A DNA stretch of 64,000 nt from Kosakonia sp. BYX6. GTDB lineage: Bacteria > Pseudomonadota > Gammaproteobacteria > Enterobacterales > Enterobacteriaceae. The stretch lies in contig NZ_CP151800.1 of the NCBI RefSeq assembly GCF_038449125.1, positions 1,026,406 to 1,090,405 on the forward strand, in the 5' to 3' direction. Shown piece after piece: positions 1-8,108 of this stretch; the stretch's first letter is position 1, and every line of letters begins with the position of its first letter. A program made the translations under genes and the position numbers. Under the pieces are notes generated by a model that was not told where the DNA came from, ran no database searches, and saw only the letters and a list, made by a program, of their open reading frames with translations.

Positions 1-187
1 CATTTTGAAATTCGTTACAAGGGGAAATCCGTAAACCCGCTGCGTTATTTGCCGCAGCGATAAATCGGTGCAAAGTAACTGAAGTTCTCTGATTTGAACC
101 GTTGTAGCGCGCGCAGATGCCGCTGTAACAGGCGCAATGAAGCGTCTTCATATACTTTGCCCAGGGATCACGGGTAGGAGCCACTTT
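1..187 (+). promoter_or_regulatory. rpoS mRNA 5' leader (sRNA-controlled region)
   Basis: This is the 3' part of the long untranslated leader of rpoS; the promoter lies off the window, in E. coli inside nlpD. The first 60 bases match what I remember of the E. coli leader that pairs with DsrA, RprA and ArcZ, including CGTAAACCCGCTGCG and the small hairpin CGCTGCG...CGCAGCG. The end, GGGATCACGGGTAGGAGCC, is the anti-sRNA/ribosome-binding arm. Between them lies a segment that appears about 60 bases longer than in E. coli and folds on itself (GCAAAGTA at 70-77 with TACTTTGC at 155-162, plus TGAAG/CTTCA). Confidence 0.8.
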
Positions 188-1180
188 ATGAGTCAGAATA
201 CGCTGAAAGTTCATGATCTAAATGAAGACGCGGAATTTGATGAGAACGGAACAGAGACTTTTGATGAGAAAGTCTTAGTAGAAGAGGAACCCAGTGATAA
301 CGACCTGGCTGAAGAGGAGCTGTTATCGCAGGGTGCCACCCAGCGTGTTTTAGACGCGACTCAGCTGTACCTTGGGGAAATTGGGTACTCCCCGCTATTA
401 ACGGCCGAAGAAGAAGTCTATTTCGCACGCCGTGCACTACGTGGTGACGTAGCCTCTCGCCGACGCATGATTGAAAGTAACCTGCGTCTGGTAGTGAAAA
501 TTGCCCGTCGATATAGCAATCGCGGTCTGGCGCTGCTGGATCTGATTGAAGAGGGCAACTTGGGGCTGATCCGTGCTGTTGAGAAGTTTGACCCTGAACG
601 CGGATTCCGTTTCTCAACCTACGCCACCTGGTGGATTCGTCAGACCATTGAACGGGCAATCATGAACCAAACCCGTACCATTCGTCTGCCGATTCACATT
701 GTTAAAGAGCTGAACGTTTATCTGCGTACCGCGCGTGAGTTGTCGCATAAACTGGATCACGAACCGAGTGCGGAAGAGATTGCCGAACAGCTGGATAAAC
801 CTGTTGATGATGTAAGCCGTATGCTGCGTCTCAACGAGCGCATTACCTCCGTTGACACACCGCTGGGCGGTGATTCTGAAAAAGCGCTGCTGGACATCCT
901 GGCCGATGAGAAAGACAACGGTCCGGAAGACACCACGCAAGACGATGATATGAAACAAAGCATCGTCAAATGGCTGTTCGAACTGAACGCCAAACAGCGT
1001 GAAGTTCTGGCACGTCGTTTCGGTCTGCTGGGGTATGAAGCTGCGACACTCGAAGATGTAGGCCGTGAAATTGGTCTCACTCGCGAACGTGTTCGTCAGA
1101 TTCAGGTTGAGGGTCTGCGTCGTTTGCGCGAAATCCTGCAAACACAAGGGCTGAATATCGAAGCGCTGTTCCGCGAATAA
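188..1180 (+). CDS. rpoS: RNA polymerase sigma factor RpoS (sigma-S/sigma-38)
   Basis: Stationary-phase and general stress sigma factor, 330 residues, the usual enterobacterial length. The chosen start is the ATG at 188, preceded by TAGGAGCC; an in-frame ATG at 137 lies in the leader and is not used in known RpoS. Region 1.2 is near residues 55-90 ([17 protein letters not shown]), region 2 follows with [17 protein letters not shown] and the -10 recognition and melting stretch [17 protein letters not shown], then region 3 ([13 protein letters not shown]). Region 4.2 near the C terminus has the helix-turn-helix [20 protein letters not shown]. Translation is expected to be controlled by the structured leader and small RNAs with Hfq, and protein stability by RssB-ClpXP, from knowledge of the family. 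No truncation or frameshift is seen; the identification is secure. Confidence 0.99.
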   Translation: MSQNTLKVHDLNEDAEFDENGTETFDEKVLVEEEPSDNDLAEEELLSQGATQRVLDATQLYLGEIGYSPLLTAEEEVYFARRALRGDVASRRRMIESNLRLVVKIARRYSNRGLALLDLIEEGNLGLIRAVEKFDPERGFRFSTYATWWIRQTIERAIMNQTRTIRLPIHIVKELNVYLRTARELSHKLDHEPSAEEIAEQLDKPVDDVSRMLRLNERITSVDTPLGGDSEKALLDILADEKDNGPEDTTQDDDMKQSIVKWLFELNAKQREVLARRFGLLGYEAATLEDVGREIGLTRERVRQIQVEGLRRLREILQTQGLNIEALFRE

Positions 1181-1195
1181 GCACCCTTTCCAGTC

Positions 1196-1228
1196 AAAAA
1201 GGCCGGTCGTAGATGACTCGGCCTTTTT
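1196..1228 (+). terminator. Rho-independent terminator of rpoS
   Basis: An inverted repeat AAAAAGGCCG...CGGCCTTTTT starts 15 bases after the rpoS stop and ends in a T-run, giving a classical intrinsic terminator. The flanking A-run could let it work in both directions. Confidence 0.88.
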
Positions 1229-1255
1229 CTTTGCCTGCTATCCGGCTACCGTTTC

Positions 1256-1423
1256 ATGCAGGCGCCGCCAAAGCAATCTGCCCATTTCCCGTTTGAACAG
1301 CAACTGGTTCACCCTGCCTGGGGTTTTACCTCGCAGGGCATTTATGCCGTTTATGCGGATGCGCAGCATGTTCCCGCCAGGGTGCGCGCGTTTGTTGATT
1401 TTCTGCGTGAATGGGTGGCTTAG
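1256..1423 (+). pseudogene. Remnant of a LysR-type regulator gene (C-terminal end only)
   Basis: A 55-codon open frame from the ATG at 1256 to TAG at 1421 reads like the last strand and helix of a LysR substrate-binding domain: WGFTSQGIYAVYADAQHVPA followed by RVRAFVDFLREWVA. No helix-turn-helix or remaining effector domain lies upstream; rpoS and its terminator begin there instead. I therefore read it as a decayed LysR gene whose 5' part was lost when the mutS-rpoS interval was rearranged. It overlaps the 3' end of hosA by four bases. It might still make a short peptide, but no good ribosome-binding site is visible. Confidence 0.6.
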
Positions 1424-1827
1424 TCGTGCATCATCTTTTTGATAAGCGCGGAAAACGCCGCTTGTTCGTGCGCATCCAGGCGGCCTAAAAAGGCTTTGTC
1501 CACGCTGTTGCCCAGCGGAATGCTGGCGGCCAGCAGCGCTTCGCCTTCGTTTGTCAGGTAGACAAACCGTCGGCGTTTGTCCGCCGGATCGTTTTCCCGG
1601 CGCACCAGACCACGGTTTTCCATGCGGCTGAGCATTTCCGCCAGCGTCGCTTTGGTACTCACCGCCGCTTCCGTTAACGCCACTTGCTCAATACCGGGAT
1701 TGTCCGCAATGGAGCGCAACACAGCGTATTGCGGCTTGGTGAGTTCAGGCAGCGCTTGCTGCCAGCGCGAAGTATGTTGCTGAAACAACTGGCGCAACAG
1801 GTGAAACGCTTCGTTTCTCAATTCCAT
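1420..1827 (-). CDS. hosA: MarR-family regulator HosA
   Basis: 135-residue winged-helix regulator. The E. coli homologue HosA sits in the same mutS-rpoS interval, represses the neighbouring non-oxidative hydroxyarylate decarboxylase operon and is relieved by 4-hydroxybenzoate. The sequence shows the MarR pattern: an N-terminal dimer helix, KPQYAVLRSIADNPGIEQVA, the recognition helix STKATLAEMLSRMENRGLV, and the wing with RRENDPADKRRRFVYLT. The start at 1827 is chosen because GGAG lies five bases upstream; a GTG two codons earlier would overlap that site. The gene is divergent from kpdC, with a 195-bp shared control region holding two palindromes. Its 3' end overlaps the LysR remnant. Confidence 0.88.
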   Translation of the reverse strand: MELRNEAFHLLRQLFQQHTSRWQQALPELTKPQYAVLRSIADNPGIEQVALTEAAVSTKATLAEMLSRMENRGLVRRENDPADKRRRFVYLTNEGEALLAASIPLGNSVDKAFLGRLDAHEQAAFSALIKKMMHD

Positions 1828-1835
1828 AGACACTC

Positions 1836-1849
1836 CGAATTATAATTCG
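1836..1849. promoter_or_regulatory. Perfect palindrome at hosA start, probable autoregulatory operator
   Basis: CGAATTATAATTCG is a perfect 14-base palindrome directly upstream of the hosA ribosome-binding site. It shares the TTCG half-element with the HosA-like site at 1967. Autorepression is an inference. Confidence 0.45.
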
Positions 1850-1966
1850 CATCTATGATAGCCGCTTCTAAGCGGCTTTATAACAACACAATTTTTAACC
1901 TTTCTTGCGGCTAAACAACGGCTGGCTTGTCAGCTCCTCCTGGCGAGCGTAGGGTGCAAAATTAAT

Positions 1967-1980
1967 GTTCGCATACGAAC
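1967..1980. promoter_or_regulatory. HosA-type operator upstream of kpdC
   Basis: The inverted repeat GTTCGCATACGAAC differs by one base from the TTCGTATACGAA core that I remember as the published HosA site in E. coli. It lies 43 bases before the kpdC start, where binding would block transcription. Confidence 0.65.
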
Positions 1981-2022
1981 AAATTCAATCCATTTGACCT
2001 TGCCTCCACAGGAGAATGCGTA

Positions 2023-3450
2023 ATGGCTTTTGATGATTTGCGAAGTTTTTTACAGGCGCTGGACGACCAAGGACAGTTACTGAAAATCAGTGAAGAAGTG
2101 AATGCCGAGCCGGATTTGGCCGCTGCTGCAAATGCGACGGGTCGTATCGGCGAAGGCGCACCGGCGTTGTGGTTCGACAATATTCGCGGCTTTATTGACG
2201 CGCGCGTGGCGATGAACACCATCGGTTCCTGGCAGAACCATGCCATTTCCCTCGGCTTGCCGCCCAATACGCCGGTAAAGCAGCAGATTGACGAATTTAT
2301 TCGCCGCTGGGATACCTTCCCGGTCGCGCCAGAACGCCGGGATAACCCGCCGTGGACGGAAAATAGCGTCGATGGCGACGGTATTAACCTGTTCGACATT
2401 CTGCCGCTGTTTCGCCTGAACGATGGCGATGGCGGTTTCTACCTCGATAAAGCCTGCGTTGTTTCGCGTGACCCGCTCGATCCCGATCACTTCGGCAAAC
2501 AGAATGTCGGTATTTACCGCATGGAAGTGAAGGGCAAACGCAAACTCGGCCTGCAACCTGTGCCGATGCATGACATTGCGCTGCACCTGCATAAAGCGGA
2601 AGAGCGCGGCGAAGATTTGCCGATCGCCATTACGCTCGGTAACGACCCGATCATCACGCTAATGGGCGCAACGCCGCTGAAATACGATCAATCAGAATAT
2701 GAAATGGCGGGCGCGCTACGTGAAAGCCCATACCCGATTGCCACCGCGCCATTGACCGGCCTCGATGTGCCGTGGGGTTCCGAAGTGATCCTCGAAGGGG
2801 TAATTGAAGGTCGCAAACGCGAAATCGAAGGGCCGTTTGGCGAGTTTACCGGTCACTATTCTGGCGGGCGCAATATGACGGTGGTGCGCATCGATAAAGT
2901 CTCTTACCGCACAAAACCGATTTTCGAATCGCTCTATCTCGGCATGCCGTGGACCGAAATTGATTATCTGATTGGGCCGGCCACCTGCGTTCCGCTGTAC
3001 CAGCAATTGAAAGCCGAGTTCCCGGAAGTGCAGGCGGTGAACGCCATGTACACCCACGGTTTGCTGGCGATCATCTCAACGAAAAAACGCTACGGTGGTT
3101 TTGCCCGTGCCGTGGGGTTACGCGCCATGACCACGCCGCACGGTCTGGGCTACGTGAAGATGGTGATTATGGTCGATGAAGATGTCGATCCGTTTAACTT
3201 GCCGCAGGTGATGTGGGCGCTGTCGTCAAAAGTGAATCCGGCGGGCGATTTGGTGCAGTTGCCGAATATGTCGGTGCTGGAGTTGGATCCGGGCTCAAGC
3301 CCGGCGGGCATCACCGACAAGCTGGTGATTGATGCCACCACACCGGTTGCGCCGGATACGCGCGGCCATTACAGCCAGCCGGTGCGCGATTTACCCGAAA
3401 CCAAAGCCTGGGCCGAGAAACTGACTGCCATGCTGGCGAACCGCCAATAA
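2023..3450 (+). CDS. kpdC: UbiD-family hydroxyarylic acid decarboxylase, catalytic subunit C (4-hydroxybenzoate type)
   Basis: 475-residue member of the UbiD family, corresponding to KpdC of Klebsiella and EcdC of E. coli. It is expected to remove CO2 reversibly from 4-hydroxybenzoate or related hydroxyarylic acids using prenylated FMN in the cytoplasm. UbiD hallmarks are visible: QNVGIYRMEV near residue 160, HKAEERGEDLPIAITLGNDP, then the catalytic glutamate segment IEGPFGEFTGHYSGGRN near 260-280, and the C-terminal VDEDVDPFN with the conserved TGITDK-like SPAGITDKLVIDATT. GGAG precedes the ATG. The gene usually preceding it (kpdB/ecdB, the UbiX-like prenyl-FMN synthase) is absent, so the cofactor would have to come from UbiX encoded elsewhere. 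Transcription is probably repressed by HosA. Confidence 0.93.
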   Translation: MAFDDLRSFLQALDDQGQLLKISEEVNAEPDLAAAANATGRIGEGAPALWFDNIRGFIDARVAMNTIGSWQNHAISLGLPPNTPVKQQIDEFIRRWDTFPVAPERRDNPPWTENSVDGDGINLFDILPLFRLNDGDGGFYLDKACVVSRDPLDPDHFGKQNVGIYRMEVKGKRKLGLQPVPMHDIALHLHKAEERGEDLPIAITLGNDPIITLMGATPLKYDQSEYEMAGALRESPYPIATAPLTGLDVPWGSEVILEGVIEGRKREIEGPFGEFTGHYSGGRNMTVVRIDKVSYRTKPIFESLYLGMPWTEIDYLIGPATCVPLYQQLKAEFPEVQAVNAMYTHGLLAIISTKKRYGGFARAVGLRAMTTPHGLGYVKMVIMVDEDVDPFNLPQVMWALSSKVNPAGDLVQLPNMSVLELDPGSSPAGITDKLVIDATTPVAPDTRGHYSQPVRDLPETKAWAEKLTAMLANRQ

Positions 3451-3460
3451 GGAGCAAAAA

Positions 3461-3697
3461 ATGATATGTCCACGTTGTGCCGATGCGCAGATTGAAGTGA
3501 TGGCGACATCGCCAGTGAAAGGCGTCTGGACGGTGTTTCAGTGCCAGCATTGTTTATACACCTGGCGTGATAGCGAACCGCTGCGCCGCACCAGCCGTGA
3601 GCATTACCCCGAGGCGTTTCGGATGACGCAGAAAGAGATTGATGGTGCACCGCAGGTGCCGAGCATTCCGCCGCTGTTGGCGGATGATAAACGTTAG
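3461..3697 (+). CDS. kpdD: Hydroxyarylic acid decarboxylase small subunit D (zinc-ribbon-like)
   Basis: 78-residue protein directly after kpdC (10-bp gap), matching KpdD/EcdD, the small third protein of this decarboxylase operon. CPRC at residues 3-6 and CQHC at 28-31 form a likely zinc ribbon; the segment CLYTWRDSEP is typical of the family. Its exact role is not settled in the family; it is needed for, or accompanies, the UbiD-type subunit. The preceding sequence AAGGAGC provides a strong ribosome-binding site. Confidence 0.9.
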   Translation: MICPRCADAQIEVMATSPVKGVWTVFQCQHCLYTWRDSEPLRRTSREHYPEAFRMTQKEIDGAPQVPSIPPLLADDKR

Positions 3698-3700
3698 CGC

Positions 3701-3786
3701 CTAATGCCGGATGGCGGCACTTCGTTTACCCGACCTACAATATTCCGTAGGCCGGATAAGCGTCAGCGCCATCCGGCGATCATCGT
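3701..3786. repeat. REP/BIME element between kpdD and mutS
   Basis: Two opposing REP units: GCCGGATGGCGGCAC at one side and GTAGGCCGGATAAGCG...CGCCATCCGGCGA at the other. The genes converge here, which is the usual position of such elements, where they stabilise mRNA 3' ends. Confidence 0.8.
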
Positions 3787-3791
3787 CGGCA

Positions 3792-6353
3792 TCACACCAA
3801 ACTCTTCAACCGATAAATCCACTCGAGCGCCTGGCGCGGCGTCAAACTGTCCGGGTCGAGATTCTCCAGCGCTTCGATCGCCGGGCTGGTCTCTTCCGGC
3901 GTGGCGAGCAACGACATTTGCGTACCGTCGATCTGCGTGGCCGCCGCATTTGGCGACAAACTTTCCAGCTCGCGCAATTTACCGCGCGCCCGCTTAATCA
4001 CCTCTTTTGGCACGCCCGCCAGCGCGGCAACGGCCAGGCCGTAACTCTTGCTCGCCGCGCCATCTTGCACGCTGTGCATAAAGGCAATGGTATCGCCATG
4101 CTCCAGCGCGTCGAGATGCACATTCGCCACGCCTTCCATTTTCTCCGGCAACTGCGTCAGCTCGAAATAGTGAGTGGCAAACAGCGTCAGCGCTTTGATT
4201 TTATTCGCCAGATTTTCCGCACATGCCCAGGCCAACGACAAACCATCATACGTCGAGGTGCCGCGACCAATTTCGTCCATCAGCACCAGGCTGTTTTCCG
4301 TGGCGTTATGCAGGATATTGGCGGTTTCGGTCATCTCCACCATAAAGGTCGAACGCCCGCTGGCCAGATCGTCCGCCGCGCCGACGCGGGTAAAGATGCG
4401 ATCGATTGGCCCAATCTCCACTTTCTGCGCTGGCACATAGCTGCCGATATAGGCCAGCAGCGCAATCAACGCGGTCTGGCGCATATAAGTACTTTTACCG
4501 CCCATGTTCGGGCCGGTGATAATCAACATCCGGCGCTGCGAGGACAAGTTCAGCGGATTGGCGATAAACGGCTCTTTCAGCACCTGCTCAACCACCGGAT
4601 GACGCCCTTCGCTAATGCGAATGCCCGGTTTGTCGCTAAATGTCGGGCAACAGTAATTAAGGGTGTAAGCGCGTTCCGCCAGATTGACTAACACATCCAG
4701 CTCCGCCAGCGCAGAAGCGCTCTGTTGCAAGTCCGCCAGATGCGGCATCAGCAGGTCGAACAACTCATCATAAAGCTGTTTTTCCAACGCCAGCGCTTTG
4801 CCCTTCGAGGTCAGAACTTTGTCTTCGTACTCTTTCAGTTCAGGAATAATGTAGCGCTCAGCGTTTTTCAGCGTCTGGCGGCGCACATAATGGATCGGCG
4901 CGAGATGGCTTTGCCCGCGACTGATCTGAATAAAATAGCCATGCACCGCGTTATAGCCGACTTTCAGCGTATCCAGCCCGAGACGCTCGCGCTCGCGGAT
5001 CTCCAGCCGGTCGAGGTAATCGGTCGCGCCATCCGCCAGCCCGCGCCACTCATCAAGCTCCGCGTGATAACCAGGCGCAATCACGCCGCCATCGCGCACC
5101 AGCACCGGCGGCGCTTCAATAATGGCCCGTTCCAGCAGCTCGCGCAGTTCAGTGAACTCGCCCATTTTTTCGCGCAGCACTTGCACCGGCGCGCTGTCGA
5201 CATCCGCTAGCTGGCGGCGCAGCTCGGGTAATTGCTGGAAAGCGTAACGCATACGCGCCAAATCGCGCGGGCGGGCAGTGCGCAGCGCCAGACGCGCCAG
5301 AATACGTTCCAGATCGCCCACCTGGCGCAGCACCGGTTGTAACTCCGCCGCGCGATCTTGTAACGCGCTGATGGTTTGCTGGCGTTCGGTAAGCACGTTG
5401 GTGTCGCGCACCGGCATATGCAGCCAGCGTTTGAGCATGCGGCTGCCCATTGCCGTGACGGTGCAATCAAGCACCGAGGCGAGCGTGTTTTCAATCCCGC
5501 CCGCCAGGTTCTGGGTGATCTCCAGGTTACGGCGCGTGGCGGCATCCATAATAATGGTGTCCTGCTGGCGTTCCATGGTGATCGAGCGAATATGTGGCAG
5601 GGCGGTGCGCTGCGTGTCTTTCACATATTGCAACAGGCAACCGGCGGCGCACAGGCCGCGCGGCGCGTTTTCGACGCCAAAACCAATCAGGTCGCGGGTG
5701 CCAAACTGCATATTTAATTGCTGGCGGGCGGTGTCGATTTCGAACTCCCACAGCGGGCGACGACGCAAGCCGCGACGGCCTTCGATAAGCGCGGTTTCGG
5801 CAAAGTCTTCCGCGTACAGCAGTTCGGCAGGGTTGGTGCGTTGCAGTTCGGCGGCCATGGTGTCGCGATCCGCCGGTTCGCTCACGCGAAAACGCCCGGA
5901 GCTAATATCCAGCGTGGCATAGCCGAAGCCTTTGCTGTCTTGCCAGATTGCCGCCAGCAGGTTGTCCTGGCGCTCCTGCAACAGCGCTTCATCGCTGATG
6001 GTGCCGGGCGTGACGATGCGCACCACTTTGCGTTCCACCGGCCCTTTGCTGGTGGCCGGGTCGCCAATTTGCTCGCAAATCGCCACCGATTCACCCAGGC
6101 TAACCAGTTTCGCCAGGTAGTTTTCCACCGCGTGATGTGGCACACCGGCCATCGGGATCGGTTCACCGGCAGAAGCGCCACGTTTAGTGAGGGAGATATC
6201 CATCAACTGCGACGCGCGTTTGGCATCGTCGTAAAACAGCTCATAGAAATCGCCCATACGGTAGAACAGCAGAATGTCCGGATGCTGCGCTTTCAGCTTC
6301 AGATACTGCTGCATCATGGGCGTATGGGCGTCGAAATTCTCGATAGTACTCAT
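3792..6353 (-). CDS. mutS: DNA mismatch repair protein MutS
   Basis: 853 residues, identical in length to E. coli MutS. It binds base mismatches and small loops and, with MutL and MutH, starts methyl-directed repair. Visible features are the mismatch-reading F-Y-E motif (Phe36, Glu38 in [11 protein letters not shown]), the connector, lever and clamp domains in the middle, and an ABC-type ATPase near the C terminus with Walker [11 protein letters not shown], signature STFMVEMTE and Walker [17 protein letters not shown], followed by the FATHYFELT switch. The C-terminal tetramerisation tail is present ([11 protein letters not shown]). No defect is seen that would predict a mutator phenotype. Confidence 0.98.
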   Translation of the reverse strand: MSTIENFDAHTPMMQQYLKLKAQHPDILLFYRMGDFYELFYDDAKRASQLMDISLTKRGASAGEPIPMAGVPHHAVENYLAKLVSLGESVAICEQIGDPATSKGPVERKVVRIVTPGTISDEALLQERQDNLLAAIWQDSKGFGYATLDISSGRFRVSEPADRDTMAAELQRTNPAELLYAEDFAETALIEGRRGLRRRPLWEFEIDTARQQLNMQFGTRDLIGFGVENAPRGLCAAGCLLQYVKDTQRTALPHIRSITMERQQDTIIMDAATRRNLEITQNLAGGIENTLASVLDCTVTAMGSRMLKRWLHMPVRDTNVLTERQQTISALQDRAAELQPVLRQVGDLERILARLALRTARPRDLARMRYAFQQLPELRRQLADVDSAPVQVLREKMGEFTELRELLERAIIEAPPVLVRDGGVIAPGYHAELDEWRGLADGATDYLDRLEIRERERLGLDTLKVGYNAVHGYFIQISRGQSHLAPIHYVRRQTLKNAERYIIPELKEYEDKVLTSKGKALALEKQLYDELFDLLMPHLADLQQSASALAELDVLVNLAERAYTLNYCCPTFSDKPGIRISEGRHPVVEQVLKEPFIANPLNLSSQRRMLIITGPNMGGKSTYMRQTALIALLAYIGSYVPAQKVEIGPIDRIFTRVGAADDLASGRSTFMVEMTETANILHNATENSLVLMDEIGRGTSTYDGLSLAWACAENLANKIKALTLFATHYFELTQLPEKMEGVANVHLDALEHGDTIAFMHSVQDGAASKSYGLAVAALAGVPKEVIKRARGKLRELESLSPNAAATQIDGTQMSLLATPEETSPAIEALENLDPDSLTPRQALEWIYRLKSLV

Positions 6354-6545
6354 CAGTTAGTGATGTCCATTTTCTAGAAAATTAAATGAGTTAGTTATTT
6401 TTAGTTGTTCTCATTAGCCGTTACGTTTTCTCTTATGAAGCGCAAATTCTCTTTTCATAAGAACCAGGCAGCATGATAACGAAGTCCAGGAAGCTGGGAA
6501 ATAAGCAGGGATAAAGTGTACGAAATGAGGCTGTCTGGAGGGAAA

Positions 6546-6572
6546 CAAAAAAATCCACGCCGTAGCGTGGAT
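6546..6572 (-). terminator. Rho-independent terminator of the oprB-type porin gene
   Basis: On the minus strand the stem ATCCACGC-tacg-GCGTGGAT is followed by a T-run (A-run at 6546-6553 on the given strand), 19 bases past the porin stop codon. Confidence 0.85.
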
Positions 6573-6590
6573 CATTATTTTCAGAAAGGA

Positions 6591-7931
6591 TTAAAACGCA
6601 ACGTTCGCAGTAATGCCGCCAACAAACGCATCGTCCACCTGATTTACCGCACCTGGCGCGGAGATGTATTGCAGGTTAGGACGAATTTGCAGCCAGTTTG
6701 TCGCCTGCACGTTGTAGTAAATCTCATAGTTGTACTCTGAACCGTCCTGAATCGGCAGGTACGCCAGGCTGTTGTAGTCGGTCTGGCCGTTGAAACGGTT
6801 CTCGTCGCCCAGCATGCGGGTGTAAGACGAGTTGATGTGAATACGGCCAGCGGCAACGCCAATCTCATCTTGCGGACGGGCATCAAACGGCCCTTTCCAG
6901 GTCAGCGCCACGGACTGGTAATTATCCGTTTTTGAGGTTTTATGATCGTTCATCACCGCCTGAACGGTCAGCGTCAAACCGCGATCGCGTGAGCCGCCCT
7001 GCGCGGTCAATTGCTGTTGCGCGAGGATGTAACCGCCATAAGAGTGCGCGGTGTCACCGTAACTGCCGTTGCGCCATGAACCGTAGACATCATCGTGCGT
7101 TGACGAGTAGTAATAACCGATGCGGTAATTCCCCGGCAGTTTGTCCGCGCCGAGCTGCGGTTGCCAGCCCAGTTCAACCGGCACCAGGTTGCCTTCCGTT
7201 GGGTTGAACTCCATGCGGAAACCGTCGCCGCGATCGTAGTTGTACGGGTTCTGGTTATAGAAACCGACCTGCATAAAGACGTCCGGCGTAAAGTTAAGCC
7301 GCACGCGTCCGCCCCATTGGGACACCGGCCAGTTATACCAGTGATCGCCGCGCCAGTTGCCCGCCTGGCCGCTACCGAACGCCAGGTTCTGGAACTTGCT
7401 ATCGAAGTTATCGAAATCTTCACCAACGGTCACACGGCCCGCTTTCACGTCGAGCACATCATCAAAGAAGCCTTTACGCAGCCAGAACTGCGTCAGACGC
7501 CAGGTTTGCCCGCGCCCGTAAACTTCCTGGGTAGAAGAGAGCATGCCGGTGCGTGGGTCGGCAACCTGGTCGGAAACGTTCTTGCCATCACGGTTGGTAA
7601 TGGTCATCTGGAACTCGGCGTCCTGCCAGTTCAGCAGTTTTTCGAGATCGAGGGTAACGCCAAATGCTTGCTGATCGCTGTAGCGCGCGGTGGTTGAGGT
7701 GTTGTAACCACCTGCGAAGTTTGAGGCGGCTTCCAGTGTGTAATTAAGCTGGAAATCAACACCTTCATCTTTCAGTTCGGAGCGCGTTCCGCCCCAATCG
7801 CCGAGCATCCATGGTGAGTCAGCACTGAAGGCGTCGGCCGCGTGCGCAAAGCCGGGTTGCATGGTCAGGAGTAAAGCTCCGGCAATGCCAGATAAAGCGG
7901 GATGTTTCGCCACTGTTTTGAAATGTTTCAT
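6591..7931 (-). CDS. OprB-family carbohydrate-selective porin
   Basis: 446-residue outer-membrane beta-barrel protein. A signal peptide covers about residues 1-31 (ALLLTMQPGFAHA, cut before ADAF). The mature part has the OprB pattern: GDWGGTRSELKDEGVDFQL close to the N terminus, then FWLRKGFFDDVLDVKAGR, NLAFGSGQAGNW and repeated amphipathic strands, ending in Phe (TANVAF), as is usual for a BAM substrate. OprB proteins admit glucose and other sugars. The gene stands alone between mutS and an antiporter gene, with its own terminator and a 177-bp upstream region. The substrate cannot be read from sequence. Confidence 0.88.
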   Translation of the reverse strand: MKHFKTVAKHPALSGIAGALLLTMQPGFAHAADAFSADSPWMLGDWGGTRSELKDEGVDFQLNYTLEAASNFAGGYNTSTTARYSDQQAFGVTLDLEKLLNWQDAEFQMTITNRDGKNVSDQVADPRTGMLSSTQEVYGRGQTWRLTQFWLRKGFFDDVLDVKAGRVTVGEDFDNFDSKFQNLAFGSGQAGNWRGDHWYNWPVSQWGGRVRLNFTPDVFMQVGFYNQNPYNYDRGDGFRMEFNPTEGNLVPVELGWQPQLGADKLPGNYRIGYYYSSTHDDVYGSWRNGSYGDTAHSYGGYILAQQQLTAQGGSRDRGLTLTVQAVMNDHKTSKTDNYQSVALTWKGPFDARPQDEIGVAAGRIHINSSYTRMLGDENRFNGQTDYNSLAYLPIQDGSEYNYEIYYNVQATNWLQIRPNLQYISAPGAVNQVDDAFVGGITANVAF

Positions 7932-8108
7932 TTTATTTATTCTTAGATAACGGTAATGGATGGAATTTTCAGTGTAATAATCTGGCGAAGCAGGTTTTAT
8001 AGATTTGTGCGCGTAAGTTTTTCTTGGCGAAAAAGTATGATCGGTGCCGCAAAATTACATGCGTAAGATTTCCCTTTGCGCGTTTTAGTGATTCGCCCAT
8101 GCAGGGCG

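Noticed and set aside
1895-1965. Minus-strand frame reading like a protein C terminus (INFAPYARQEELTSQ then PLFSRKKG and stop)
   Set aside because: It is closed by a stop a few codons upstream and has no start codon or family I recognise. It may be the tail of a lost gene but evidence is too thin for a feature.
3711-4691. Long open frame on the plus strand opposite mutS
   Set aside because: Shadow of the GC-rich mutS gene on the other strand; its translation is low in hydrophobic patterning and rich in Arg/His/Gln.
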